The notes beneath the pieces are model-generated. The model was not told where the DNA came from. It saw nothing but the letters and a program-made list of their open reading frames with translations, and made no database searches. A stretch of DNA of 64,000 nt from the NCBI GenBank assembly GCA_030374805.1, contig JARGSG010000019.1:620001-684000 (forward strand). Direction: 5' to 3'. Position 1 is the first letter of the stretch. Every line of letters starts with the position of its first letter. This document shows positions 1 through 9,785 of the stretch, piece by piece. The DNA comes from Gracilaria gracilis. Taxonomy: Eukaryota; Rhodophyta; Florideophyceae; Gracilariales; Gracilariaceae. The position numbers and the translations under genes were made by a program.

Positions 1-1484
1 ACCTTTCGCACTTCTTGTCATGAACGCCTGTGTTTACCAGCGAAGGTGCAGTGAAGGATATTACGGATGCATGGATCGTCATGGTGGCAAGATATGCCAA
101 TCCTGATCCTTCTCGAAAGAGGAGTGGGAACATTGAATAGACAGCGGCGAATGACATCCATGTGGAGAGTTTCGGGAACTTGCTGTGCAACGCGGCAATG
201 GGGATGAGCGGAATCAGAATCTGCTTTTCGTGCACCTGAAACGAAAATAAGAAAGCGCTTAAAGCACATCCAAATGTGGCGAGAAGAAGTCGGGTCGCAG
301 AAGGTTTCAAGGTCAACGCCACACAAAATGGGAGAGAAGCCACGATGGTCGCTATTGCGCAAAGCGCTATCAAAGTCTCCCTGGATACCCATTGCTTCGC
401 TTTGATCAAAACAGAGATTGAGCACCAAATGTTGGCTACTTTATCTTCGTACAAGCCTCTTGATATTGGAAACAAACGAGTTACCACACCGAAAAACAAC
501 TCGCTGCTGTGTAGCCATGGAGCGAATGTAATGCAAGTAGCAAACGCAATAGATGCAAGTATCTTTGCTGCATACACGGTCGCCGGCATCACTCCACGCG
601 ATCCGAACATTCGAACCATTCGACCAACAAGGAGACAAAAAATAGCTGGGGCATAGTACATAAGCATTTGCTTGAAGTAGATACAAGCGCAAAACAAAAT
701 GGACCCCAACACATCTTCATCTCTCAAAAAGCACGCAAGCGACGCCATGAAGAGCCCTAGGCTCACGTTATTGTACTGAAAGTGTGCATGATCAATCATC
801 AACAGTGCCGGAAGAGTGAGACAAAATGTTAGCGATCTCAAAATGTCCATCTTATGCAGACGCATCGAATGAGACTGGTGATCATCACGACGATAGATGA
901 CAGAAAGCAACAAAAGTAGTGCAGGAAAAAACAGCAACACGTCGGTAATTATGACGCTAAGACGCATCGCTGCGCGAAAGACCTCGGCCTCATATCCACG
1001 TGACTCATGTAGAGCAACGGCTGCAGGGTCTACGATGGATATGAACCAGCCAGTGACAAGCGACGTGTACGCAGAAAGTGGTGGGTAATCAAGACCCCAG
1101 TACGTAAGATCATTGTCGACCGTGTTTCGGTACCAGTCGCGAGCAGGAAGGTTGAGGGTGATTTCCATCCAATGCCTCTGGGCTTCGAAGTCGCCATAAG
1201 TTGGGGGTGTGTTCTCGCCTAAAATTGTTGATCTCGGCACTAGTTAGACTTCTTGAACTTGTTGGATGACGCTACTTTCGCTTGTGGTGGCAGATTTGGA
1301 CGCACGCACCTGAGTACGGATGAAAAGCGACAGCAGCGCGGAGTGCAATCGCAAAGAAAAAGAGGGCGGTGAAATGCCAAATGGAAGGCGTCGTTTCGGT
1401 AAGAACTGTCACTGAGTCTTGTTTTACGGGGTGGTGCGCATTTTTGTTGGCGGAGATCTCAGAGACCTCGGATGCACGGTCCAT
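1..1484 (-). CDS. ALG6: ALG6-type dolichyl-P-glucose alpha-1,3-glucosyltransferase, 3' end outside window
   Basis: ER membrane enzyme (GT57 family) that adds the first glucose to the Man9GlcNAc2-PP-dolichol precursor of N-glycans. The coding sequence reads as complement(join(<1..1218,1310..1484)). Exon 1 carries a hydrophobic segment ending HPYSG. Exon 2 continues in frame with the family hallmark GENTPPTYGDFEAQRHWMEI, then YWGLDYPPLSAYTS, many membrane segments and, near the window edge, VHEKQILIPLIP, a signature shared by ALG6 and ALG8. The frame stays open to base 1, so the C-terminus lies outside. The ATG at 1484 is the first in the frame. ALG8 is the alternative, but the EAQRHWMEI and GLDYPPL context fits ALG6 better. 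ALG9, from the same pathway, is 2.7 kb away. Confidence 0.9.
1219..1309 (-). other. Intron of ALG6 (91 bp, GT-AG)
   Basis: On the minus strand the donor reads CAG|GTGCGTGCGT and the acceptor ACAATTTTAG|GCGAG. Removing the 91 bases joins HPYSG to ENTPPTYGDFEAQ in frame (phase 1, split Gly codon), which restores the conserved first lumenal loop of ALG6. Without splicing the first exon runs into a stop 11 codons later. Confidence 0.85.
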
Positions 1485-2169
1485 TTTGGTCAAAAGTCGG
1501 CGTGGGGATCGCGTTGCCCTATACCTTCATTGATTGCAATGTTAGCAGGACTTGACCGAAGGTACCTGCGCTATTGGTGCCTGTTGTTGATGCGGGGGCG
1601 GCGGAAGGAAAGCGCGGTGATTGGCGAGGCCGTGAGAGTGGGATCGTACCACCACACACTGCAACGGAGAACAGGGGGAATACCGTTGGTACCTTGGAGG
1701 CAGCTTTGCGACACAAAAGGGGCAGCGTCGATGCGGGTGCGAAGCATTTGTGGCATATGTGACGTGTCAGCAACCAAGCGACAAGTTGATCCAACAGCCG
1801 TTGCGGCACAGCTTGTGCGCCGTGTAGAAAGAGCTTTTTGCCGCGCGTGCTTCTGCGTCTCCGTTGCGAAACGAATGACAGCGCCGCTTGTGGCTCTCCG
1901 CGCGAGCTGTAATGGGTCGCGTGGCGATCGATAACCCCAAAACTGCTATCCACGTCATGGCTGGTACTGTACTCTGTAGTACACCACGTCAAGCGCCACC
2001 TTCGTCGCACGCCTTCGTAACGCGCCACTGCTGGTCATCGTCACCCGTGTGCTCCTTAAGAGAAACCCTTTCTGTTCTCCACCTCCTATTTCTTTCTCGT
2101 CGCCATTGTGCATGCGTACGTTCGCGCTTCCTTTTCTACTAGGATCATTTTCGATTTGCGCAATAAAAC
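1485..2169. promoter_or_regulatory. Divergent intergenic region between ALG6 and an unknown gene
   Basis: The two flanking genes start outward from this 685-bp stretch, so it should hold both promoters. Open frames here are overlapping and unrecognisable, typical of chance in GC-balanced DNA. I see no clear TATA box or repeat. Confidence 0.4.
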
Positions 2170-3423
2170 ATGCCGTCTTGGTATTCTGAAGATGAACTTG
2201 ACTTGTTGCGGTACACTCCTATGTCGCCTGATTTTCGAACCAGCTACGGAAGTTACGCCTGTCCACTCGACGTCTCACCGGGAACGCCGCGACCTCAATC
2301 AAATCCCCCTGCCTCCGGACGAAGGCGTCCGTCTCGTTCCATCCCCAAGCCCATGATAGCGTTTGCCAACTACGAGGCCAGGAATCGCGCACCGCAGTTC
2401 ATTATCCCCAATCCACCGTCAGATGAACCAACATCTGTGAAATGGCTCGAATCTTCCGATGCGTTCAAGCTGCTTCTTCGCAATGATGGCCGTCTAGCAC
2501 GCGCCACCAAGTACGATAGAACCGTTGCCTGTTTCAACTTATATCCGGCCACACAAAGCGATCTGCAAATCAATCATTTGATATGGTCCGTTGCGCAGAA
2601 TGGCGAGTACGAACCGACTCTGGGCAATTACTTGTTGCAGAACAACGTTCTGTCACTCGCTATGCCACATGAGTTTTACGACTTTCTTCACGACATAACT
2701 GAGGAGGAGCTCAAGCATAGCATGTTGGAGGTGCTCGCTTTGATTGCTGAAGACGAGGATGCGGAAGGACTATCGCTCATGAAGGCCGAGTTGGAGCCTT
2801 CAATATGGGAAGACCTTGTTGAGTATATGGATGAATGCAGTATCACAAACCAGAGTAGAATGGACTCAAAAACCAAGGCTGGCCGGAAACTTATGATTGC
2901 AGTCGAGTCCTTACTACGTTTTTGTTACCTGTCGCCGTGGAAGATTGACATCTATGCCTCATACATTACACCTCAAGAGTTCAACAAGGCCTTTCAAGAC
3001 TTGCAAAAGACAATGTTGTTGCCTGAAAGCGAACAAGAGTCGTCGCGATTTTCTTTCGACCGCCGCCTGGTTCGCTCAAACGCACGAAGGCCGATCGCGT
3101 CCTTATGTCAAACGTCACGTTTGCTCGTTTCGTCACACACAAATTTCTCAGATCGGAACCGCGTGTTTTGGAAATTGTTTCAGGACTGGAGAAGGTATCG
3201 CAAAGTCTTGGTCCAATTTCTAGGGATTCCTCCGGCTCAGGCTGTGCAAACCATGGTTGATTCCATCTCATATGGAACGCAAGAAGATGCCTGGAAACGG
3301 GCAGAAACTATTTTGGCTTGTTGGCACATCGATGGTAACATGCTTTCTATGCTTCCTAAGGAAGTAGTTTTCAATACCCTTGCTCCTTACGTTTTGTACG
3401 CCAGCTGCAGTGCAAAGAGTTAA
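2170..3423 (+). CDS. Hypothetical protein, 417 aa
   Basis: I do not recognise this protein. The ATG at 2170 opens an uninterrupted 417-codon frame with natural codon use and mixed composition. The first 70 residues are Pro/Ser/Arg-rich and look disordered (start MPSWYSEDELDLLRYTPMSP). From about residue 85 onward the sequence looks folded and helical, with an acidic stretch near residues 180-220 (ITEEELKH, LIAEDEDAEG). There is no signal peptide or membrane segment. It is divergent from ALG6 and convergent with ALG9. It is probably a real but lineage-restricted gene. Confidence 0.65.
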   Translation: MPSWYSEDELDLLRYTPMSPDFRTSYGSYACPLDVSPGTPRPQSNPPASGRRRPSRSIPKPMIAFANYEARNRAPQFIIPNPPSDEPTSVKWLESSDAFKLLLRNDGRLARATKYDRTVACFNLYPATQSDLQINHLIWSVAQNGEYEPTLGNYLLQNNVLSLAMPHEFYDFLHDITEEELKHSMLEVLALIAEDEDAEGLSLMKAELEPSIWEDLVEYMDECSITNQSRMDSKTKAGRKLMIAVESLLRFCYLSPWKIDIYASYITPQEFNKAFQDLQKTMLLPESEQESSRFSFDRRLVRSNARRPIASLCQTSRLLVSSHTNFSDRNRVFWKLFQDWRRYRKVLVQFLGIPPAQAVQTMVDSISYGTQEDAWKRAETILACWHIDGNMLSMLPKEVVFNTLAPYVLYASCSAKS

Positions 3424-4189
3424 GAATCGGTGGTTGAGCGAATCTACGAACATATCTCAAATGGAGACGGAGGGTATTCAACAACAGCTGACGTTGCGCA
3501 TGATTTAGGAGTTCATCGTGCTTGTGTTTGTTTCCTTCATGATCGTGGACGGACCATGCTTAACAGTTGGCATGTCCTTTACGTTTAACTTTTTTAAGAG
3601 AATTTAGTAGGCTTCCGTGAAGGAGAAAGCAAGCGCCCCTGACATGTAGCAACGTCGGCGCATGGTTCACTTTCTTCTTCTTGGCTCACGTTCAAAATGA
3701 CTAGGGAACTCACCATTTAACAAACGATGGTCGGCTCCAAGCTGGACAAAGGCCCATCAGATAGGGATCTCGACCCTCTTTAACCAGGGCGAAGACAAGT
3801 TGAATCAGTGTTCTACAGAATCCGCAATTTTGTGCGTCAAGGGCTCTGCGGATATCTAGAGAGGCCTTCGCTTTCCATTAGTCGTACAAGGCAAACACAG
3901 GTGTGAAGTAAAATGTCCGCAGCCACACTTCTGATAGCCAACGCTCCTAGCAATAAACCAAGAGTGAAACAAAACGAACACTCTCCATCGTATCTTTTCG
4001 CCGCCTTGGAACTCTTCATACGACGTTCCTCAATATAGACTTATGTACAATCCAGACTTCAACTACATTGCAGTCCACTGAAGGTCTTCTCAGAGAGGTT
4101 TGCCAATGTTGTTACCAAGTCATACACCTCTAGTTTGCCCATAGGCATGACATGACTTTTGGACAAATATTACCTTAAGAAAGATTGCC
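3424..4189. other. Intergenic region between convergent genes, no gene seen
   Basis: These 766 bp lie between the 3' ends of the hypothetical gene and ALG9. They contain only short unrelated open frames (the longest 60 codons) and no recognisable repeat; presumably two 3' untranslated regions. Confidence 0.4.
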
Positions 4190-5980
4190 TCAAGTTTCGT
4201 GAGGAAGAAGATCTAGGTTTCGTATTACTTGGTACACACCGTACACAAGCTCTGACTTTGAGTTCGGTATGGCAAACGCTCGGTACCCTGGTTGCGACTC
4301 CTCACTGTCCAGAAAAGGCATGTCGTATAGTACTTTTCGAGCATCTTTCCGAATGGGATCGCTTTCTTCTGCACCTTTTCCGCCCTTCCGATGAGATAAA
4401 TCAAGGTCAACAAAATAATGACAACCACCATTCTCCCACCATTTGAAATACTGTTCGGGATCTTCGCGGTTGTACGGGTTCATACCCCTTGGGACAACCA
4501 TTGTTCCATTCTCATGCTCAGCAAACGGTTTCGGTAACAACCCCGTGAAAGAAGAGCGGATAAACCTAAGACGGAAGCGACGATCAGGAAGGAAGAAGCT
4601 TGAAGGAAACCGGTACCATTCCTTTCCAACACAGATGTTTATTTCTTCTTTCTCGTTCATTGTTCGATTGCTTAGGTTGCTCAGCTCGTCCTCGCTTAAC
4701 TTCCCGTAGAGCATAAGTGGAGCATAGAAGGAATTGCCTTGCATATAAATTCTACTAAATCCAGCGGCACAAGTGATAACCACTATGCCAGTAGTCGCCA
4801 CAATTTTCATAAACCTCGCAGCGCTTCCATTTCGACACAGTCTGTTTATCGCCCTTAAGCAATCGGACGCAGCAACCGCAGCTGTGAGAGCGATAAATGG
4901 ATAACACGGCGCCAAAAACCTTTCTTCTTTGTGCGGTTGTGGCAGAAAGACTGCCAGAGCCACATACGTAGGAGAAAGGAAGATGACTCTCCGCCAGATC
5001 TCTAGACCAGACAGGTCGTAGAGAGATGTAAATGAGCCAATGAGTAGAAGTACCGGAAAGCCTAAAACGAAAAGCGTAGCGAGGTTGAAGTTCAAGAAGA
5101 GGTTAACAAAGTAGAATTTCCAGCTTTCGACGCCGAAAATATGAGACCCTGTTCCTTCTTCCGGGAAGACGTTGTACCATATATGATTCACTGGTGGGAT
5201 AGCCAATTTCCCGTACATAAGAGAATCAATCTTGACCATAAAGGCTAGAGTAAAGACACCACATATTACAGAGTTGCGTATGAACTTAAGGAGGCCGTTT
5301 CGTTGCAGCATCATGTGTAAAGCCATTGGAACTGCTAGAATTGCCGCGTACACCCAGCCAAGTAGTGCAGCTATGGCCACAAATAGTACTGCTCCAAAGT
5401 TCTTTTGTTTCATCCAAGCGACAAGGGCGATACAGAGAAAAATCATCGCAAATGAAGACGGCAGTAATTCAACGGCGCTCCGATACAATCCGGGTGATGT
5501 GGCTAGAAACAAAAATAGAAAAGCTGCCGCTGGAGGCCCAAAGAAGTCGCGGGTTGTATCTATTAAACTGGTCTCAACAATTGCAGATATTAATCCTTGC
5601 ATCAACCGGATGAAGTAAAAGGCAAAAACTTTGGGAGAACCTACCCCCGGTACCCAATACCACTCCCTGATATGCAAGAAATAGGGATGAATGAGCATTG
5701 CTATGCCTGAAAACGTTGTGTAAAGGGAGAGAAAGGCGTAGGATCGCAAGCAATACTCTGGGCTATATTCCCATGTTTGCATACCAAACCCGAATAGTAG
5801 GTAATGCAATGGTTCCCAGTAGTTAAACGTTTCATCACAATCAGCAATCGGGCTGAAGAGGGCACCGTGAACTCGGATGTAGATGAGGATAAAGGCACAG
5901 AGCGTCTGCATAACATTTCCCATTCTAGTTTGGTGGCCTGCTGTGCCTAACAATCTCTGATTTGTTCGTTCGGTTTTCAT
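4190..5980 (-). CDS. ALG9: ALG9-type dolichyl-P-mannose alpha-1,2-mannosyltransferase
   Basis: ER multi-membrane mannosyltransferase (GT22 family) that adds alpha-1,2 mannoses to the lumenal dolichol-linked oligosaccharide during N-glycan precursor assembly. The GT22 signature is clear near the N-terminus: DCDETFNYWEPLHYLLFG, followed by TWEYSPEYCLRSYAF. Later come PHKEERFLAPCYPFIAL and some 8-10 hydrophobic segments. The C-terminal third is a soluble lumenal domain ending near GVYQVIRNLDLLPHET. The ATG at 5980 (MKTERTNQRLL) is used; the frame extends further upstream but only to non-ATG codons. The length, 596 aa, is normal for the family. SMP3/ALG12/PIG-B are the GT22 alternatives, but the EYSP-EYCLRSYA block matches ALG9. 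Confidence 0.92.
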   Translation of the reverse strand: MKTERTNQRLLGTAGHQTRMGNVMQTLCAFILIYIRVHGALFSPIADCDETFNYWEPLHYLLFGFGMQTWEYSPEYCLRSYAFLSLYTTFSGIAMLIHPYFLHIREWYWVPGVGSPKVFAFYFIRLMQGLISAIVETSLIDTTRDFFGPPAAAFLFLFLATSPGLYRSAVELLPSSFAMIFLCIALVAWMKQKNFGAVLFVAIAALLGWVYAAILAVPMALHMMLQRNGLLKFIRNSVICGVFTLAFMVKIDSLMYGKLAIPPVNHIWYNVFPEEGTGSHIFGVESWKFYFVNLFLNFNLATLFVLGFPVLLLIGSFTSLYDLSGLEIWRRVIFLSPTYVALAVFLPQPHKEERFLAPCYPFIALTAAVAASDCLRAINRLCRNGSAARFMKIVATTGIVVITCAAGFSRIYMQGNSFYAPLMLYGKLSEDELSNLSNRTMNEKEEINICVGKEWYRFPSSFFLPDRRFRLRFIRSSFTGLLPKPFAEHENGTMVVPRGMNPYNREDPEQYFKWWENGGCHYFVDLDLSHRKGGKGAEESDPIRKDARKVLYDMPFLDSEESQPGYRAFAIPNSKSELVYGVYQVIRNLDLLPHET

Positions 5981-6887
5981 GAGGCAAGGTTGTCTATATC
6001 CAAAGCGATTGCAATCGATTCCATACTTCACGCACAGCAAGTACTTGGTTGGAATGAAGTTGACAGCTTCGCATCAGCTGACACGTTCACGAGACTGGTT
6101 TAGGTGATTTTAGGCGTGATTGTTTCGACTACAAGGGTAATCTTGCACTGATGATCATCGCTATGCTCGTCAACAAAGTGGAACGAACTCGTACTCGTTA
6201 CTTCACAATGGCGTAGCCATACCCTGTATCTACAGTACCGAAGGGTTATCTATCCAAAAAAATCTTCCCTTTTTCGTAGGCAGTTCAGGAAAGGATTACT
6301 TGATCCCTGTTCTGGTCCGAGTTGCTTGGTTGGAATCTATCGAATCTTCTCTCCGCGCTCGTAGTGTATTATGCCACCGAGATTGTCCGAATGAACTAAG
6401 CCTACAACGGATGCGATAGCAGAGTCATGTACTTGGAGAGGCAAGGCAACGCCGTTGTGGAGGCGAAGTGGGGGACCAAGACAGATGTCGATGTCAATTA
6501 AGTAAATTTCTCTACCTCTGAGCTTCTTTCACCAAGTTCTTGTGACAGGCCAGCTGATAGGCGCCATGTGACAAGAGCTACGGAAAGCCACAAGACATGC
6601 GAAGCTGTCTAGCTAGCAGTCAGGCGCTTTCTCAGTGGCCATGATGGCAACAAGCGAGCTGTGATGCCGCAATGAGGAATCGTATACACAAAAACAAAAG
6701 CTTTCAAATATAAACTTTACGTTTGGAGCCCTTTCGCTTCGCACATACACACAGCCTGAACAGCACTCCAGTAGAAAACGTGGCGAAGCGGTTCCTGGCC
6801 GTTCCTAGAACGCTAAGCCTTGTAGATACTTGTCTGTTGGACCAGGGCCGCTCCGCAGACCTGCAATCGATTCGCAAAGCGTCCGAG
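5981..6887. promoter_or_regulatory. Divergent intergenic region between ALG9 and the hydrolase
   Basis: This ~900-bp region lies between two gene starts. An AT-rich TATA-like stretch (TTCAAATATAAACTTT, about 6703-6718) precedes the hydrolase ATG at 6888 by about 170 bp and could place transcription start near 6730-6750. Nothing else recognisable is seen. Confidence 0.35.
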
Positions 6888-7865
6888 ATGGTTTCGCTCA
6901 AGAAGCTGGCTGTGATAACGGGGATGTGCACAGTGTGCCACGGGTTCCTCGCGATTGGGCTAGCGCTTGGATGTGTTGTGATCCCGTTGCGAACGTTTGG
7001 TTTGCTCGAAAAGCGGAAGGAAGAGGAGGTGAAAGTGAAAATGTTCGTGCACGAAGCAAGCAAGGGCGCAGACGGTGGTCGCGGCGCGGCGCCACGCGAC
7101 ACCGTGTTGCTGGTGCACGGGTTCCCAGATAACGAAAAATTGTGGGATAAGGCAGTGAAGGCGCTTACGGAGCAAGGGTACCGGTGCTTGGTAGCGGCTC
7201 TTCCTGGAAGTAATGGGGAGGCAGTTCCGAGAGCTTTGTCGTTCGACGAAGTGGCTGCACTTTTGAAGAAGGGCGTCGAAGATGTGACGGACCAAGCCGT
7301 GACTGTGGTGGCTCATGATTGGGGGTCTGTGTACAGCAGGGTGATGCAGGCAAAATACCCGTCGCTGTGCAAGAGGATGATTCTTGTAGACGTGGGCGGA
7401 ATGAAGATGGACTCGGACCTTCACTGGAGCACGTGGTATGCAATATTTTCTTACCAAGTGGTGTTTGCATTGGGCTACTGGCTTGGAGATCCTTTTGGAA
7501 CATGGCTGATGAGAAGTCAGACGCGCTTTCTGTTCAATGCGTTTCGCAACGCAGCGCGTCCGTTGGATGAAATGACAAGTGACATGGGGTATCATTACGC
7601 TACTATGATGAAGATGGTGGTAAACAGGGAGCTCATGAGCGGGGACACAGAGATGTTAGACGCTTCGGTCCCGCATCTGTTCGTGTACGGAGCGAAGAAG
7701 CCGTTCCCGTTTCACGACTCGGACTGGTTGGACTTTGTGCGCTCCACGCCGTGTGGGGAGGTGGCTCCGCTGGCGTGCGGGCATTGGGTGATGGACGATG
7801 AGCCAGAGGCGCTGCACAAGATAATGCTGGAGTGGCTCGATAAATCATGGAGCCACCAAGGGTAG
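6888..7865 (+). CDS. Alpha/beta-hydrolase, epoxide hydrolase-like, membrane-anchored
   Basis: Alpha/beta-hydrolase fold protein of 325 aa. The oxyanion motif is HGFPDNEKLW. The nucleophile elbow AHDWGS carries Asp rather than Ser, as in epoxide hydrolases and haloalkane dehalogenases. The late CGHWVMDDEP supplies the catalytic His. An N-terminal hydrophobic segment (AVITGMCTVCHGFLAIGLAL) would anchor it in a membrane, as in microsomal or ABHD9-like epoxide hydrolases. The ATG at 6888 is the first in the frame; the frame is open 165 bp further upstream without an ATG. The likely chemistry is ester-intermediate hydrolysis of an epoxide or halide; the substrate cannot be told from sequence. Confidence 0.85.
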   Translation: MVSLKKLAVITGMCTVCHGFLAIGLALGCVVIPLRTFGLLEKRKEEEVKVKMFVHEASKGADGGRGAAPRDTVLLVHGFPDNEKLWDKAVKALTEQGYRCLVAALPGSNGEAVPRALSFDEVAALLKKGVEDVTDQAVTVVAHDWGSVYSRVMQAKYPSLCKRMILVDVGGMKMDSDLHWSTWYAIFSYQVVFALGYWLGDPFGTWLMRSQTRFLFNAFRNAARPLDEMTSDMGYHYATMMKMVVNRELMSGDTEMLDASVPHLFVYGAKKPFPFHDSDWLDFVRSTPCGEVAPLACGHWVMDDEPEALHKIMLEWLDKSWSHQG

Positions 7866-8510
7866 TTAAATTTTTACGCGCGGAAAGCGGCCCGCCGCTG
7901 GGGCGCAGTTTATGATCCTTCGGTAGATTGTGGGCGGCAGCCGTGACGCGCAGCGCAATGCACAGCGCGTGCATCGCCGCCAATCGCACCAACCAGCGGC
8001 GACGCTTCAGACTTGTGACGTGACTTGCCCACAAATTTAAAAGAAAAATAGCATTCTAGATACTTGCTGTCTGTTTATTACAGTATTAACATTCGCCTTG
8101 GCGCATCCACCAGCAAGGACACGGCTAACCTTCACCACCACCAACTCGGTACAGTAGTGCCAAGTTGGTGGTGGTGAATGCAAACCCATTGCATAACAAC
8201 AGCATTCAAGCCACGCGCAGGTGCGAGCCCAGGCCGCAGCCTCAGCCGCAGCCCGTACGTACATGAGAGATGAAAACGCACGCGAAGCCCGCCATCGATA
8301 CACAACAACAGCTTCGCTTGCACTGTTCAAACCCAACCCAGTTGGTGCTCGTCGGCCACCAACGAATGAATTGGGCACATCAAGCATGTACAACATGCGC
8401 GCATACGTGCCGCGCATCCACAGCAAAGGAAAGGAAAGCGTCGCTTTGCCTCATTCAAGTGTGAATCGGCGAATCGGGTGAGCCAAAAAAGGCAAAACGA
8501 CGCGCCGACG
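7866..8510. other. Convergent intergenic region containing a strong hairpin
   Basis: These 645 bp separate the 3' ends of the hydrolase and the RING gene. The open frames are overlapping and unrecognised. The one clear structure is the inverted repeat at 8131-8178. Confidence 0.4.
8131..8178. repeat. 22-bp inverted repeat with 4-base loop
   Basis: The left arm 8131-8152 (begins TTCACCACCACCAACT) is complementary to the right arm 8157-8178, with loop AGTA. The outer 16 bp pair perfectly; the inner 6 contain one C-A mismatch and one T-G wobble. It lies in the shared 3' region of two convergent genes. Confidence 0.8.
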
Positions 8511-9122
8511 TCATGCGAATCTGCAGCGGCACAGCGGGCATGTAGCCTGTTGCTTGAGCCAGGGCGCGATGCACGCGGCGTGAAACTCGTCGCCGCACGG
8601 CAAGATACAAACCGTTTGTCCATTGGCGTACACGTCGCGGCAGATGGCGCAATACATGCCACGCCGTTCATGACGTTCACAGTCGCGCTCATCACACACG
8701 TACGTAGGCAGGATGGCTATCTGCTCGTCGGTGAGCCCTTGCTTGGCGTACCCAATGCGGTCTTCAATCTCCAGCAACATCTCGTAACTGGGCGCGGCTC
8801 TGGCGGCCACGCGCCGCTCCGCGCTGAGGCCGGCGTCCAGCGCGCCGTACGCAAAGTTGGGAAAGCGCGCAATGGGCTCGAACTGCGACGCGGCGGTGAG
8901 CGCGCGGCGTGCCGAGAGGCGCGGCCTGGCGCCGATGGGCACCACCCACGGCACCAGCCGCAGAATGGACGCGGCCAGGAACAGGAACACGGACACGATG
9001 ATGACGACGAACAGGTCAGCCGAGCTGGAGGGCGGCGCGGTGGAGGTGGCGTTGTACGCCGCGGCGATTCGGGACGCCGCCAGCAGCGGCGGCTGCAGCG
9101 CGTCGTCGGTACACGGCGCCAT
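8511..9122 (-). CDS. RING-H2-like membrane E3 ubiquitin ligase
   Basis: Predicted E3 ubiquitin ligase of 203 aa. A single membrane segment near residues 35-55 (LFVVIIVSVFLFLAASILRL) precedes an Ala/Arg-rich linker and a C-terminal RING finger. The ring reads YCAICRDVYANGQTVCILPC then GDEFHAAC, PWL and CPLC, the RING-H2 pattern C-x2-C...C-x-H-x2-H-x2-C...C-x2-C. The fourth zinc ligand, normally His, is Asp here (CGD instead of CGH). The ATG at 9122 is the first in the frame. GC content is higher than in the neighbours. It is divergent from UBA1, the ubiquitin-activating enzyme, an attractive but possibly chance pairing. Confidence 0.82.
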   Translation of the reverse strand: MAPCTDDALQPPLLAASRIAAAYNATSTAPPSSSADLFVVIIVSVFLFLAASILRLVPWVVPIGARPRLSARRALTAASQFEPIARFPNFAYGALDAGLSAERRVAARAAPSYEMLLEIEDRIGYAKQGLTDEQIAILPTYVCDERDCERHERRGMYCAICRDVYANGQTVCILPCGDEFHAACIAPWLKQQATCPLCRCRFA

Positions 9123-9785
9123 CGGGGGAGCGAGCTCGCGCACGGGCAACTACTATCTTAGGGGCGGCGCGTGCGAACGGGGCGCCGTTGCGCCACGCAG
9201 GCGCGCGAGAGCCGCCGCGCGCCGCTTCGCGCGCCGCTTTTAACCGCTCGGCGCGCGCGGCTGCGCCTGCGCGCGGCGAAACATCTCGCGCGCCGTGCAG
9301 ATTCCATGCACGGCGCGCCACGCACGCGCGCCACGCCGCACGCGTCACGCGCGTGCCGGCTAGAGAGCGCTGGCGCGTGACGAGCGGCGTGCACGTGCAC
9401 ACGTGCACACCAAGCACACGAACACACGACAGACACGTGCACCCGCACACGTGCACACGTGCGCGTTCCACATGACGTTCCGCGCGCACGTCGGCGTTGT
9501 TGATCCCCCGGGGAACACGATAAAAAGCTGCGCCGTTGGCTGAGACCTTTCGACGCGCAGATATCTCGACGCTCTCGTTGTGCGTGCCGCCTGCGACGCC
9601 ACCACGCGCTTCTCGTCCTTTTGTCAGCGCTTGCGGCCGTTGTTGCTCCGCGCTTCGCCCGCCCTTTGCTGAAGCGCAGACGGCGCTTCGTCTTCGCCAC
9701 GGAAACTACTCCACCGTCTGGCAAGCGCGCCGCCCAAATTATCCCGTCTGCCTGCAAGCGTGCGCGACGACTTGCCCCCCCACAC
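9123..9785. promoter_or_regulatory. Divergent GC-rich promoter with a CACGTG cluster (RING gene / UBA1)
   Basis: This 663-bp stretch lies between two outward-facing starts. It is very GC-rich and carries five copies of CACGTG (G-box/E-box core) between 9389 and 9466, embedded in alternating purine-pyrimidine sequence. A TATA-like ACGATAAAAAGC lies near 9517, about 270 bp before the UBA1 ATG. Confidence 0.5.

Noticed and set aside
1519-2028. 169-codon minus-strand frame upstream of ALG6
   Set aside because: Composition is random-looking (Arg/Ser/Cys-rich), it overlaps several other open frames on both strands, and no motif supports it.
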